DNA of 64,000 bases, taken from assembly GCA_947575235.1 (NCBI GenBank), contig CANPMT010000008.1, positions 1-64,000 of the forward strand, given 5' to 3'. A program made the translations under genes and the position numbers. This stretch comes from an uncultured Porphyromonadaceae bacterium. Its GTDB lineage: Bacteria; Bacteroidota; Bacteroidia; Bacteroidales; Muribaculaceae. Under the pieces are notes generated by a model that did no database searches, was not told the DNA's origin, and worked only from the letters and a program-made list of their open reading frames with translations. Shown here piece after piece: positions 9,893 through 19,188 of the stretch. Each line of letters opens with the position of its first letter. Within the stretch, counting starts at the first letter, position 1.

Positions 9893-11080
9893 TCATTTTA
9901 TTATATCGTAACGCTTGAATACCTTCTCAATGGACTCGATCGAGCGGGTCACCTGCTCTTTGGTGTGAGTGGCCATGAGCGAGTATCTGATAAGCGTGTC
10001 TTGCGGTGCCACGGCCGGTGTAACCACCGGATTCACGAACACACCCTCGTCAAGGAGGTCGCGTGTCACTTTGAATGTCTTGTAATCATCGCGTATGAAG
10101 AGCGGGATAATCGGCGTTGATGTATGGCCGATCTCGCAACCCATGTTGCGGAATTGCTCAAGGGCATAGTTGGTGATTGCCCAGAGATGCTCCTGACGCT
10201 CCGGCTCATTGATCATGATGTCAAGCGCGGCGTTCACAGCGGCTGTCGAGGCCGGAGTGATGCTGGCAGTGAAGATGTAAGCACGCGAATGATGACGCAG
10301 GAAGTTGGTTATCGACTTGTCGGTGGCTATGAAACCGCCCAGCGAGGCGAATGACTTGCTGAATGTTCCCATGATAAGGTCAACATCCTTTGTCACTCCG
10401 AAATGGTCGCATGTGCCGCGACCCCCTTTGCCGAACACGCCAATGCCATGAGCCTCGTCAACCATCACGGTGGCGTTATACTCCTTGGCGAGACGTACTA
10501 TCTCCGGAAGATTGGCCACGTCACCCTCCATGGAGAACACACCATCTGTCACGATGAGTTTCACCTTGTCCGGGTCGCACTTCTTGAGCTGCGCCTCCAG
10601 ACTCTCCATGTCGTTATGACGGTATTTAAGATATTTGGACATCGAGAGACGTCGTCCCTCGATTATCGATGCATGATCCTGCTCGTCGAGAATCACATAA
10701 TCCTCGCGGCCTGTCAGGGTTGACACTACTCCAAGGTTGACACCGAAACCGGTGCTGTAAAGCATGGCGTCCTCTTTGCCTACATATTCGGCCAGACGTG
10801 CCTCAAGCTGCTTGTGTATGTCGAGCGTACCGTTAAGGAACGGCGAACCGGCCATACCGGTGCCATATTTCTTTGTGGCCTCGACAGCAGCCTCAATCAC
10901 TTTGGGGTGGTTCGTAAGACCCATATAGCTGTTTGAACCGAACATGAGCACTTTGCGTCCGTTCATCAGCACTTCTGTGTTCTGCTCGCTCGAAATGGGT
11001 CGGAAATAGGGATAGATGCCGGCTGCCATTGCCCGCTGGGGGGCATCGTAACGCGACAGTTTCTCTTGTAAAAGCTTCAT
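9893..11080 (-). CDS. spt: Serine palmitoyltransferase / alpha-oxoamine synthase family
   Basis: PLP-dependent AOS-family motifs (FGSNSYMGLTNHPKV, DEAHGIGVFGKGGRG, GTFSKSFASLGGF); start at internal MKLLQEKLSRYDAP. Confidence 0.85.
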   Translation of the reverse strand: MKLLQEKLSRYDAPQRAMAAGIYPYFRPISSEQNTEVLMNGRKVLMFGSNSYMGLTNHPKVIEAAVEATKKYGTGMAGSPFLNGTLDIHKQLEARLAEYVGKEDAMLYSTGFGVNLGVVSTLTGREDYVILDEQDHASIIEGRRLSMSKYLKYRHNDMESLEAQLKKCDPDKVKLIVTDGVFSMEGDVANLPEIVRLAKEYNATVMVDEAHGIGVFGKGGRGTCDHFGVTKDVDLIMGTFSKSFASLGGFIATDKSITNFLRHHSRAYIFTASITPASTAAVNAALDIMINEPERQEHLWAITNYALEQFRNMGCEIGHTSTPIIPLFIRDDYKTFKVTRDLLDEGVFVNPVVTPAVAPQDTLIRYSLMATHTKEQVTRSIESIEKVFKRYDIIK

Positions 11081-11403
11081 ACAGTTCAAGGTGTTTGCTT
11101 GCTGAACTCCCCGGCGCTCCAACATGGAACTCACCGCTATCCAAGCGGGCGGCCAAAGTTCAGGCTGCAAAGTTAACTATTTTTTAGCAATAATCAGCTA
11201 TCTTCCCAACTTTTTCTCTACTTTTTTATCACCCTTTCCACCCCCTTTGACAACCCCCATCCCCCTTTTGTCAGTTTTGTCACACTCCTATCCCATCCCG
11301 ACACTTTATTAGATATCCGTGATTTTCACCCTTTTACGTTTTTTAAGTAAAAATTTATCCTTGACTGAAACTTTTAGCACGCTATTTGTTTATAAAGTGT
11401 ACG

Positions 11404-11454
11404 GACGGTGCAACCGGGGCTCCTGATACGGAGCATCTCACCACGGCGACCGTC
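11404..11454 (+). promoter_or_regulatory. Structured dnaK 5' leader
   Basis: Outer gacggt (11404-11409)/accgtc (11449-11454) and inner gctcc-tgatac-ggagc (11419-11434) hairpin about 50 nt before the dnaK start. Confidence 0.4.
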
Positions 11455-11505
11455 TCAGTGATATAACCCGAATATAAACATAAACATTAAAATTATAAAA
11501 ACATT

Positions 11506-13407
11506 ATGGGAAAGATAATTGGTATAGACTTGGGTACCACAAACTCCTGCGTAGCAGTGCTCGAAGGTAAGGACCCTGTAGTTATTCCTAACAACGAAGG
11601 CCGTAACACTACTCCTTCTGTAGTGGCTTTCGTAGATGGCGGCGAACGTAAGGTGGGTGATCCGGCCAAACGTCAGGCCATAACCAACCCGACCCGCACA
11701 ATCTACTCTATCAAACGTTTCATGGGTGAGTCTTGCTCACAGGTAGAGGATGAGATCAAGCGTATGCCTTATAAGGTAGTATGCCAGAACAATATGCCTA
11801 AGGTCGACATCGACGGCCGCGACTATACTCCGCAGGAGATTTCTGCCATGATTCTTCAGAAAATGAAGAAGACTGCCGAGGATTATCTCGGTCAGGAGGT
11901 GACTGAGGCGGTTATCACAGTCCCTGCATACTTCGACGACTCTCAGCGTCAGGCCACCAAAGAGGCCGGTGAGATTGCCGGTCTTAAGGTTAAGCGTATC
12001 GTCAACGAGCCTACGGCCGCTGCCCTCGCCTACGGTCTTGACAAGTCTGACAAGGAACAGAAAATCGCTGTGTTCGACCTCGGTGGCGGTACATTCGATA
12101 TCTCTATCCTTGAACTTGGCGACGGCGTGTTCGAGGTTAAGTCAACCAACGGTGATACCCACCTCGGTGGTGATGACTTCGACCATGTGATCATCGACTG
12201 GCTCGCCGATGAGTTTAAGAAGGATGAGGGTGTTGACCTGCGCAACGACCCGATGGCTATGCAGCGTCTCAAGGAGGCTGCCGAGAAGGCCAAGATCGAG
12301 CTTTCAAGCTCTACATCCACTGAGATTAACCTCCCCTATATCACAGCTACCGCTGCAGGTCCGAAGCACCTTGTGAAGACTCTCACACGTGCAAAATTCG
12401 AGCAGCTTGCCGAGAAACTTATCGACGCTGTAGTTGCTCCTTGTGTAAACGCTCTCAAGGATGCCGGCTATACTGCAGCTCAGATTGACGAGGTTATCCT
12501 TGTAGGTGGTTCTACACGTATCCCCGCCATCCAGGCTAAGGTTAAGGAGATCTTCGGCAAGGAGCCTAACAAGGGTGTTAACCCCGACGAGGTTGTGGCA
12601 ATCGGTGCAGCCATCCAGGGTGGCGTGCTCAGCGGCGATGTTAAGGATGTGCTTCTTCTTGACGTTGTGCCTCTGTCAATCGGTATCGAGACTCTCGGTG
12701 GCGTGATGACAAAACTTATCGAGGCCAATACCACAATTCCTACACGTAAGAGCGAGACCTTCTCTACTGCAGCCGACAATCAGCCTGAGGTTACAATCCG
12801 TGTTCTCCAGGGTGAGCGTCCTATGGCAGCCGACGACAAGCTCCTCGGTGAGTTCAACCTCTCAGGCATCGCTCCCGCTCCGCGTGGTGTGCCGCAGATC
12901 GAGGTTACTTTCGAGGTTGACGCCAACGGTATCTTGAATGTATCTGCCAAGGATAAGGCAACAGGCAAGGAGCAGTCAATCCGTATCGAGGCATCGAGCG
13001 GCTTGAGCGACGCTGAGATTCAGCGTATGCGCGACGAGGCCAAGGCCAACGAGGAGGCTGATAAGAAAGCCAAGGAGAGAATCGACAAGCTCAACCACGC
13101 TGACTCTGTTGTATTCCAGAGCGAGAAACAGCTCAACGAACTCGGCGACAAGATTCCGGCCGACAAGAAGGCAGCCATCCAGTCAGCCATCGACAAACTG
13201 AAAGAGGTTCACAAGAACCAGCTCGTTGAGGATATCGACTCAGCCGAGAAAGCCGTTACTGATGCTTTCCAGGCAGCAGCTCAGGATATCGCCAACGCAC
13301 AGCAGGCAGCCGCCGGTCAGGCTGGTCCTCAGCCGGGTGCAGGCGCACAGCCCAAGCATGACGACGAGAAAGACATCACAGATGTCGACTTCGAGGAAGT
13401 AAAATAA
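11506..13407 (+). CDS. dnaK: Molecular chaperone DnaK
   Basis: [21 protein letters not shown]...; full-length Hsp70 with DVDFEEVK tail. Confidence 0.98.
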   Translation: MGKIIGIDLGTTNSCVAVLEGKDPVVIPNNEGRNTTPSVVAFVDGGERKVGDPAKRQAITNPTRTIYSIKRFMGESCSQVEDEIKRMPYKVVCQNNMPKVDIDGRDYTPQEISAMILQKMKKTAEDYLGQEVTEAVITVPAYFDDSQRQATKEAGEIAGLKVKRIVNEPTAAALAYGLDKSDKEQKIAVFDLGGGTFDISILELGDGVFEVKSTNGDTHLGGDDFDHVIIDWLADEFKKDEGVDLRNDPMAMQRLKEAAEKAKIELSSSTSTEINLPYITATAAGPKHLVKTLTRAKFEQLAEKLIDAVVAPCVNALKDAGYTAAQIDEVILVGGSTRIPAIQAKVKEIFGKEPNKGVNPDEVVAIGAAIQGGVLSGDVKDVLLLDVVPLSIGIETLGGVMTKLIEANTTIPTRKSETFSTAADNQPEVTIRVLQGERPMAADDKLLGEFNLSGIAPAPRGVPQIEVTFEVDANGILNVSAKDKATGKEQSIRIEASSGLSDAEIQRMRDEAKANEEADKKAKERIDKLNHADSVVFQSEKQLNELGDKIPADKKAAIQSAIDKLKEVHKNQLVEDIDSAEKAVTDAFQAAAQDIANAQQAAAGQAGPQPGAGAQPKHDDEKDITDVDFEEVK

Positions 13408-13414
13408 TCCCGCA

Positions 13415-13467
13415 GACCAAATAAAAAGAGGCGTTGCAGAATCTGCAACGCCTCTTTTTATTTGGTC
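13415..13467. terminator. 53-nt near-complete palindrome, bidirectional terminator after dnaK
   Basis: 26-bp perfect arms gaccaaataaaaagaggcgttgcaga / a / tctgcaacgcctctttttatttggtc. Confidence 0.88.
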
Positions 13468-14135
13468 CGACCTGTCTGACTTGTCCGACCTGTCTGACTT
13501 GTCCGACCTGTCCGACTTGTCTGACTTGTCTGACTTGTCTGACTTGTCTGACCTGTCCGACTTGTCTGAGCTGTCCGACTTGTCTGACCCCGATAAGCCA
13601 TCCTGGCCCGATACATCTGTTCCCTGATGCCACCCTTCTCAAGAAACTGCTGCTGCTGTTTCTCCAGCAACCTCTTCAAAAGAAACGTACACTGGTTAAT
13701 CAAAGTAATGCACATATTACAATACTCCTCCAAATTTAGTCTATTCACCAAACTCATAGGGGCATTCATAAAAGCATCACTCCTCAGATAAGCTCGCATC
13801 CTTGCAAGCCGGGAATGCTCCCGTCCCCAAAGAGGCAACCCATGCTGCCGAAGATAATCTTCATAATCCACCAACAATTCCTCAAGTGAGGCAATAGCCA
13901 CATTGGTCAACTTGATCTCTGTCTCACGGGAGGTGGTAGAAGCCACACTCCCTTCAGCTATATTCTGCTTTCCACTTCGCGCCGCCTGTTCCATCTGATC
14001 ACGCGTACGACTTCCTCTCCTTATATGGCGTTCAGTAAAGATAACCGTCAGGTCATAGATTATTTCAGCCAATCTATATCCCATCAACGATCTATACCCT
14101 CCCCCTTTAGGTAAAAAACTCATCGAGTTCTCCAT
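13458..14135 (-). CDS. Four-helix-bundle (23S rRNA intervening-sequence-like) protein with repetitive C-terminal tail
   Basis: LAEIIYDLTVIFTERHI...RDQMEQAARSGKQNIAEGS is typical of the family; C-terminus is a TSQTGRTS-type repeat. Confidence 0.75.
   Translation of the reverse strand: MENSMSFLPKGGGYRSLMGYRLAEIIYDLTVIFTERHIRRGSRTRDQMEQAARSGKQNIAEGSVASTTSRETEIKLTNVAIASLEELLVDYEDYLRQHGLPLWGREHSRLARMRAYLRSDAFMNAPMSLVNRLNLEEYCNMCITLINQCTFLLKRLLEKQQQQFLEKGGIREQMYRARMAYRGQTSRTAQTSRTGQTSQTSQTSQTSRTGRTSQTGRTSQTGRTK
13465..13590. repeat. 9-bp tandem repeat, 14 units
   Basis: gtcYgacYt units in uninterrupted register (one unit gtctgagct, last unit gtctgaccc). Confidence 0.93.
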
Positions 14136-14206
14136 AATGTCAGATTATTCAGAAACTTTTTAAAATAAATTTGAAACAGTTTCTCAAAGCCAACAAGCCG
14201 TAATTG

Positions 14207-14659
14207 TTACTTTGGGGGGCGCTTTGAACAAAGGGCGTAGGGAGTGCCCTCGGTGAAGACATCCGGTATCCGGCGCGCAATATACGCAAGTTTTTCAGAC
14301 AGACTGTCGAAAGTCTGTCCACTGTCATTGCAACAATTTGCAATGAATTCCTCCACCGATTTAAAAGCACTGATCTCAGACTCTTTCACAATCATCAGCT
14401 GATCACCATACATCTCCACGAGCCGATTATACGCCTTCGGATCCTCCGGGAGAAATACAAACAACCTCTGCTTTTGGTCACCATCCATCTCCTTATCCAG
14501 CCCTTGTCGATAAAATGAAGCATATTGCGCAGGCGTAAACTCCTTGAAATCCTCAGGTTGCGGGACATAACTTAACTCAAACACGAATTGTAAGGCTGGA
14601 GCCAGCCTGAAAAAGAAATCACCTATATCCATAACTGATCTATATATCGGGTTATACAT
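14207..14659 (-). CDS. Hypothetical protein (150 aa)
   Basis: Intact ORF (MYNPIYRSVMDIGDFFFRLAPALQ...) co-directional with the four-helix-bundle gene; no family recognised. Confidence 0.6.
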   Translation of the reverse strand: MYNPIYRSVMDIGDFFFRLAPALQFVFELSYVPQPEDFKEFTPAQYASFYRQGLDKEMDGDQKQRLFVFLPEDPKAYNRLVEMYGDQLMIVKESEISAFKSVEEFIANCCNDSGQTFDSLSEKLAYIARRIPDVFTEGTPYALCSKRPPK

Positions 14660-14834
14660 ACTTTCGATTTACAAAGGTAATCTATAAATTTTGATTTTGT
14701 ATCATTTACTCCGGAATATTTTACGCAACAACTTCGCAAATTTTTAAATCAAATTTCAACCAGTATCATAAGTCTCGCAAGTTTACTTGGCGAAGACCTT
14801 AAGTCCCCACCCTTTTATCAAGATATTGTTTGCA

Positions 14835-14866
14835 CTTGTAAAATCGGATTTTATTCATTACTTTTG
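14835..14866 (+). promoter_or_regulatory. Bacteroidetes-type promoter
   Basis: CTTG (14835-14838), 20-nt spacer, TACTTTTG (14859-14866) upstream of the DUF418 gene. Confidence 0.45.
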
Positions 14867-14944
14867 CATTGAACCGGCATCAGACTGAAATCTGACCATA
14901 AACCGGAATAAAAACTGACCTGACATCAAACTTAACTCTGACTC

Positions 14945-16114
14945 ATGAACAACGTTTCTCTGAAAAAGCATCCACGTGTTGACGTGGCTGATGTGCTGCG
15001 CGGCTTCGCCGTGATGGCAATTATCCTGCTCCATTCTATCGAACATTTCAACTTCTACTCCTTCCCGGACACCGCCGGGCAACCGACATGGCTATCTTTT
15101 CTCGACAAGGCCATCTGGGATGGACTCTTCTTCGCATTCGGCAGCAAAGCCTATGGCATCTTCGCAATGCTCTTCGGCTTCAGTTTCTTCATACAGGATG
15201 ACAATCAGCGTATGCGCGGCAATGATTTCCGTCTGCGTTTCGCCTGGCGTCTGATACTGCTCTTCATCATAGGGCAGTTCAACGCAATGTTCTTCACCGG
15301 CGAGATCTTAGTGCTATATTCGGTAGTGGGATTCATACTTATCCTCACCTGCCGTCTTCCGCAAAGATGGCTCATAATTTTAGGTGCCATATTCATAGCA
15401 CAGCCGATATGCCTCTACCAGATGGTAAGAGCCGGCCTTGACCCTGCCTACGAGATTGTCAAAATAAACTCCGCCCCCTACTGGGCTGCCACCTTCGACG
15501 CACAGACCAACGGCTCTTTCCTTGAGATGGCGAAAGTTAATCTTGTGGAGGGACAGTTAGCAAGCTTCGCATGGGCCTGGGAACATGGCCGCATCTTCCA
15601 GACAGCCGGACTCTTCATCTTCGGCATGCTCATCGGACGCACCGGATGGTTCCGCCGCGAATACCTCAACCGCTGGAGTGTGGTCCTCGCTGTGGCTCTC
15701 TGCGTTTACTTCCCCCTCTCAGGGATACAGCGTATGATGCCCGACTATGTGTCGAATCCGAATTTCCTGACCCCCTTCAACATACTTGTGTCATCTTTGA
15801 CAAATCTCGCGCTGATGCTGACACTGATATGCGGCGTGCTCAACGCCTATTACCGTACAGACCGGCTAAGCCGCACACTTTCGCGCCTCATCCCCTATGG
15901 CCGTCTCAGCATGACCAACTATGTGACTCAAGGTATGATCGGCTCAGCCCTGTACTATCACTGGGGTCTGCATCTTCAGATGGGCATAACAGGAAGTGTG
16001 CTGATCGGCATCCTCATATTTTTCGCGCAGCTCTACGTATGCCGTCTCTGGATGCGCAGCCACTCCCATGGCCCCTTCGAATACGTATGGCGTAAAGCCA
16101 CCTGGATTATCTGA
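14945..16114 (+). CDS. DUF418-family membrane protein (YeiB-like)
   Basis: RVDVADVLRGFAVMAIILLHSIEHFNFY and multiple TM segments; YGRLSMTNYVTQGMIG C-terminal motif. Confidence 0.85.
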   Translation: MNNVSLKKHPRVDVADVLRGFAVMAIILLHSIEHFNFYSFPDTAGQPTWLSFLDKAIWDGLFFAFGSKAYGIFAMLFGFSFFIQDDNQRMRGNDFRLRFAWRLILLFIIGQFNAMFFTGEILVLYSVVGFILILTCRLPQRWLIILGAIFIAQPICLYQMVRAGLDPAYEIVKINSAPYWAATFDAQTNGSFLEMAKVNLVEGQLASFAWAWEHGRIFQTAGLFIFGMLIGRTGWFRREYLNRWSVVLAVALCVYFPLSGIQRMMPDYVSNPNFLTPFNILVSSLTNLALMLTLICGVLNAYYRTDRLSRTLSRLIPYGRLSMTNYVTQGMIGSALYYHWGLHLQMGITGSVLIGILIFFAQLYVCRLWMRSHSHGPFEYVWRKATWII

Positions 16115-16121
16115 GTATCCC

Positions 16122-16922
16122 TCATTCCCCTGAGTCGGGTGGCAGCAGATATAGAGGATAGAGATGAAATCTGTCGAGCAGATAGTTCATCTGCTCGATA
16201 GTGGCTGCCACTTGCCCGGGTTTGAGCCTATCTTTTGTACGATAGGATACATAGATTACATTAGTTGAGAGGTTAAGATTCCAGCAACTTTCCTTACCTT
16301 CACAATATTTCTCCCACTCATCTTTGAATGTAGAATTAACCTCGCCGTTCTTATCAAAATATTTATCCTTCACTATACTCTCCGGTGCATAATAGAGGGC
16401 CAGCACAAATAGCGTGACTGGCCTTCTTCTATTGCCATACCTCCCCTCTGCCTGTGTCTTTGCAATCTGATACTCCTTGTCACCATACAGGAATTTGAAA
16501 TTTACAGGAGTAAGGCAACTGACATGGGTAGCTTCAGGCAAATAACAGGCTATAAATCTCTCTATCTGTCTCTTATTCCTTTTAACCCCAACAACCGATG
16601 AACAATAGGCCACCAATAGCACGAAGGGGTAAATTATGACGATTGGACATAATGATATGATAAAAATAAAAAAAATTCCAATTCTGTTCTCTCCGGTAAA
16701 TTCATGGTATGTACCGGTAACGAACAAAACAATCATCGATCCCAGGAGCAGGGGCAGAAACATATATGTAGTTTTCCACACCATTTTCCACTTAGAGGAA
16801 TAATAGAATTTCGCATTTTCCAAACTGAGAGCCCACATCTTTCCCATCGTAAGATTATCGGCAAATACATATCGCGGAGTAGTATTGAGCATATGCAAGA
16901 GGTTGTTTGTGTGATTCTGCAA
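16122..16922 (-). CDS. Hypothetical membrane protein
   Basis: Two TM segments in N-terminal half; family not recognised; AT-rich. Confidence 0.6.
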   Translation of the reverse strand: MQNHTNNLLHMLNTTPRYVFADNLTMGKMWALSLENAKFYYSSKWKMVWKTTYMFLPLLLGSMIVLFVTGTYHEFTGENRIGIFFIFIISLCPIVIIYPFVLLVAYCSSVVGVKRNKRQIERFIACYLPEATHVSCLTPVNFKFLYGDKEYQIAKTQAEGRYGNRRRPVTLFVLALYYAPESIVKDKYFDKNGEVNSTFKDEWEKYCEGKESCWNLNLSTNVIYVSYRTKDRLKPGQVAATIEQMNYLLDRFHLYPLYLLPPDSGE

Positions 16923-17004
16923 AATTAATAAAACTGTTCAACAATCCAATAATGAGTCAATATGATTTTCAATATTTTTCCCTATAATCTCGTTAATATA
17001 TAAA

Positions 17005-17017
17005 AGGAGTCACTCCT
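17005..17017. promoter_or_regulatory. 13-nt palindrome upstream of the DUF3791/DUF3990 cassette
   Basis: aggagt-c-actcct, 27 nt before the first start codon. Confidence 0.35.
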
Positions 17018-17044
17018 GAAGAAAATAGTATACTGAACTCGGCA

Positions 17045-17263
17045 ATGGATAAAGATACTCTTGAATTCGTGACATTCTGCATAAGCAACCTTGCAGGAAA
17101 ATTGAAAATACCGCAAAGTGAGGTCTACCGACGTCTGAAGACTTCCGGTATTCTCTACAACTATATCGTACCTTCTTATGATGTGCTGCATACTTTTGGC
17201 GTCAGGTATCTTATGGATGATCTGACAGATTACATGAAAAAAAAGGGAGTTTTACCACAATGA
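17045..17263 (+). CDS. DUF3791-like small protein (putative antitoxin)
   Basis: LEFVTFCISNLAGKLKIPQSEVYRRLKTSGILYNYIVPSYDVLHTFGVRYLMDDL pattern. Confidence 0.7.
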   Translation: MDKDTLEFVTFCISNLAGKLKIPQSEVYRRLKTSGILYNYIVPSYDVLHTFGVRYLMDDLTDYMKKKGVLPQ

Positions 17264-17730
17264 AACTATATCATTCTTCAAATAAATTTATTGTCCAGCC
17301 AGACATCTCCTATTCCCGAAACTATCTTGACTTCGGCAAAGGATTTTACTTGACTTCTATAGAAGAACAAGCTATACGATATGGCAGTCGTTTCATTCGT
17401 AGAGAGGAAGAGGCGTGGATAAACATTTATGAGTTAGAAGTTGAAGACAAGGATTGGCGTATCTTAAAATTCAATAGCTATGATTTACAATGGCTCGATT
17501 TCATTACCAGATGTAGAGCCGGTATCGATAATACAGATTACGATATGATAATTGGCGGAGTTGCTAATGACAAAGTAATCCGTACGATTGAAAAGTATTT
17601 CTCCGGAGAGATGTCAGCAGAAACAGCTATCGGCCTATTACGTTTTGAGAAACCCAATATCCAATACTGCATAAGGAATCAAGAAATGCTGAATCAATGT
17701 CTTAAACATATTAATAGCAAGAAATTATGA
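17260..17730 (+). CDS. DUF3990-like protein (putative ADP-ribosyltransferase-fold toxin)
   Basis: MKLYHSSNKFIV...LDFGKGFYLTSIEEQAIRYG; ATGA overlap with preceding gene. Confidence 0.72.
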   Translation: MKLYHSSNKFIVQPDISYSRNYLDFGKGFYLTSIEEQAIRYGSRFIRREEEAWINIYELEVEDKDWRILKFNSYDLQWLDFITRCRAGIDNTDYDMIIGGVANDKVIRTIEKYFSGEMSAETAIGLLRFEKPNIQYCIRNQEMLNQCLKHINSKKL

Positions 17731-17945
17731 CAGAAGAATGTAAACTTGTCTACCGTGGTGAAAAATGTGCGGATATAATCAACAGTATCTCCGAGTTATA
17801 TGGGGTAACTCTTCAAGAAGCCACAGATATCTATTATGAATCCCAGACTTCAGATTTAATAGAGGAGGGAGTAGCTGATCTTCATTGCAGAAGCAATAAA
17901 TACCTCGCTACATTAGTTTGGGAAGAGCATTCCGGGTCAAGGTAA
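17727..17945 (+). CDS. Small acidic partner protein of the DUF3990 cassette
   Basis: ISELYGVTLQEATDIYYESQTSDLIEEGVADLHCRSNKYLATLVWEE; ATGA overlap with DUF3990 gene. Confidence 0.65.
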   Translation: MTEECKLVYRGEKCADIINSISELYGVTLQEATDIYYESQTSDLIEEGVADLHCRSNKYLATLVWEEHSGSR

Positions 17946-18057
17946 TATTCACAAACAAAACCGTCTGATTTTATAAGAAATCCGCTCTAAAAACGCGTCT
18001 GGTTTTGGTGCTTTCGGCGCGTTGTTGTAAATTTGCAGTTGATTTACATTTATTCGA

Positions 18058-19188
18058 ATGGATTTTAAAGTAGAAGCAACCGCCCAATATAGCAACGCCC
18101 GTGCCGGTGAGATTACCACCGACCACGGCAAGATTCCGACACCGATCTTCATGCCGGTGGGCACTGTGGCAAGTGTCAAGGCTGTCCATACCCGCGAACT
18201 CCGCGAGGATATCGACGCCAAAATCATTCTCGGCAACACCTATCACCTCTACCTGCGTCCCGGTCTCGACATTCTGCGTCAGGCCGGAGGCCTCCATAAG
18301 TTCAACGGCTGGAACCGCCCTATCCTTACCGATTCAGGTGGCTTCCAGGTGTTTTCACTTTCGGCCAACCGTAAACTGAAGGAGGAGGGAGCATGGTTCC
18401 GCAGCCACATCGACGGCTCGAAGCATCTCTTCACCCCGGAGAACGTGGTGGATATACAGCGCGTCATCGGTGCCGACATCATGATGGCTCTCGACGAATG
18501 CACCCCCGGCACCGCCGACTTCGACTACGCCAAGAAATCGCTCGGCCTTACACAACGCTGGCTGGAACGTGGCTGGAAACATTATAACGAGACAGAAGGG
18601 ATTTACGGTTACCGTCAGGCTTACTTCCCTATCGTGCAGGGATGCGTCTACCCGGAGTTGCGACGTGAGGCTGCAAAGCATGTGGCCGATCTCGGAGCCG
18701 AAGGCAACGCAATCGGCGGTCTGGCTGTCGGCGAACCTACCGAGAAGATGTATGAGATGATTGAGGTGGTAAACGAGATTCTACCTCAGGATAAACCCCG
18801 TTATCTTATGGGCGTGGGCACACCCGCCAATATCCTTGAGGCTATCGACCGTGGAGTGGATATGATGGACTGTGTCATGCCTACCCGCAACGGCCGCAAC
18901 GGTATGCTCTTCACCCGCAACGGCATAATGAATATGCGCAACAAGAAGTGGGCCGACGATTTCTCCCCACTCGACGAAGGGGGACCGACATGGGTCGACG
19001 AGGTATATTCCAAAGCTTATTTGCGTCATCTCTTCGTAAGCCAGGAGCTTCTTGGAATGCAGATTGCCTCAATACATAACCTCGGTTTCTATCTCTGGCT
19101 TGTGCGCGAGGCCCGCAAACATATACTTGCCGGTGACTTCAAGAGTTGGAAAACCGATATGGTTGAACGTGTCACTCGCCGGCTATGA
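18058..19188 (+). CDS. tgt: Queuine tRNA-ribosyltransferase
   Basis: ILGNTYHLYLRPG, LTDSGGFQVFSL, DCVMPTRNGRNG motifs. Confidence 0.96.
   Translation: MDFKVEATAQYSNARAGEITTDHGKIPTPIFMPVGTVASVKAVHTRELREDIDAKIILGNTYHLYLRPGLDILRQAGGLHKFNGWNRPILTDSGGFQVFSLSANRKLKEEGAWFRSHIDGSKHLFTPENVVDIQRVIGADIMMALDECTPGTADFDYAKKSLGLTQRWLERGWKHYNETEGIYGYRQAYFPIVQGCVYPELRREAAKHVADLGAEGNAIGGLAVGEPTEKMYEMIEVVNEILPQDKPRYLMGVGTPANILEAIDRGVDMMDCVMPTRNGRNGMLFTRNGIMNMRNKKWADDFSPLDEGGPTWVDEVYSKAYLRHLFVSQELLGMQIASIHNLGFYLWLVREARKHILAGDFKSWKTDMVERVTRRL

Noticed and set aside
13465-13590. Possible CRISPR or phase-variation tract
   Set aside because: No spacers; 9-bp unit keeps frame, so on/off switching by frameshift is not expected.
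13434-13739. + strand ORF with CLTCPTCLTC repeats
   Set aside because: It is the 9-bp minisatellite read in another frame; the minus-strand four-helix-bundle gene is the real coding sequence.
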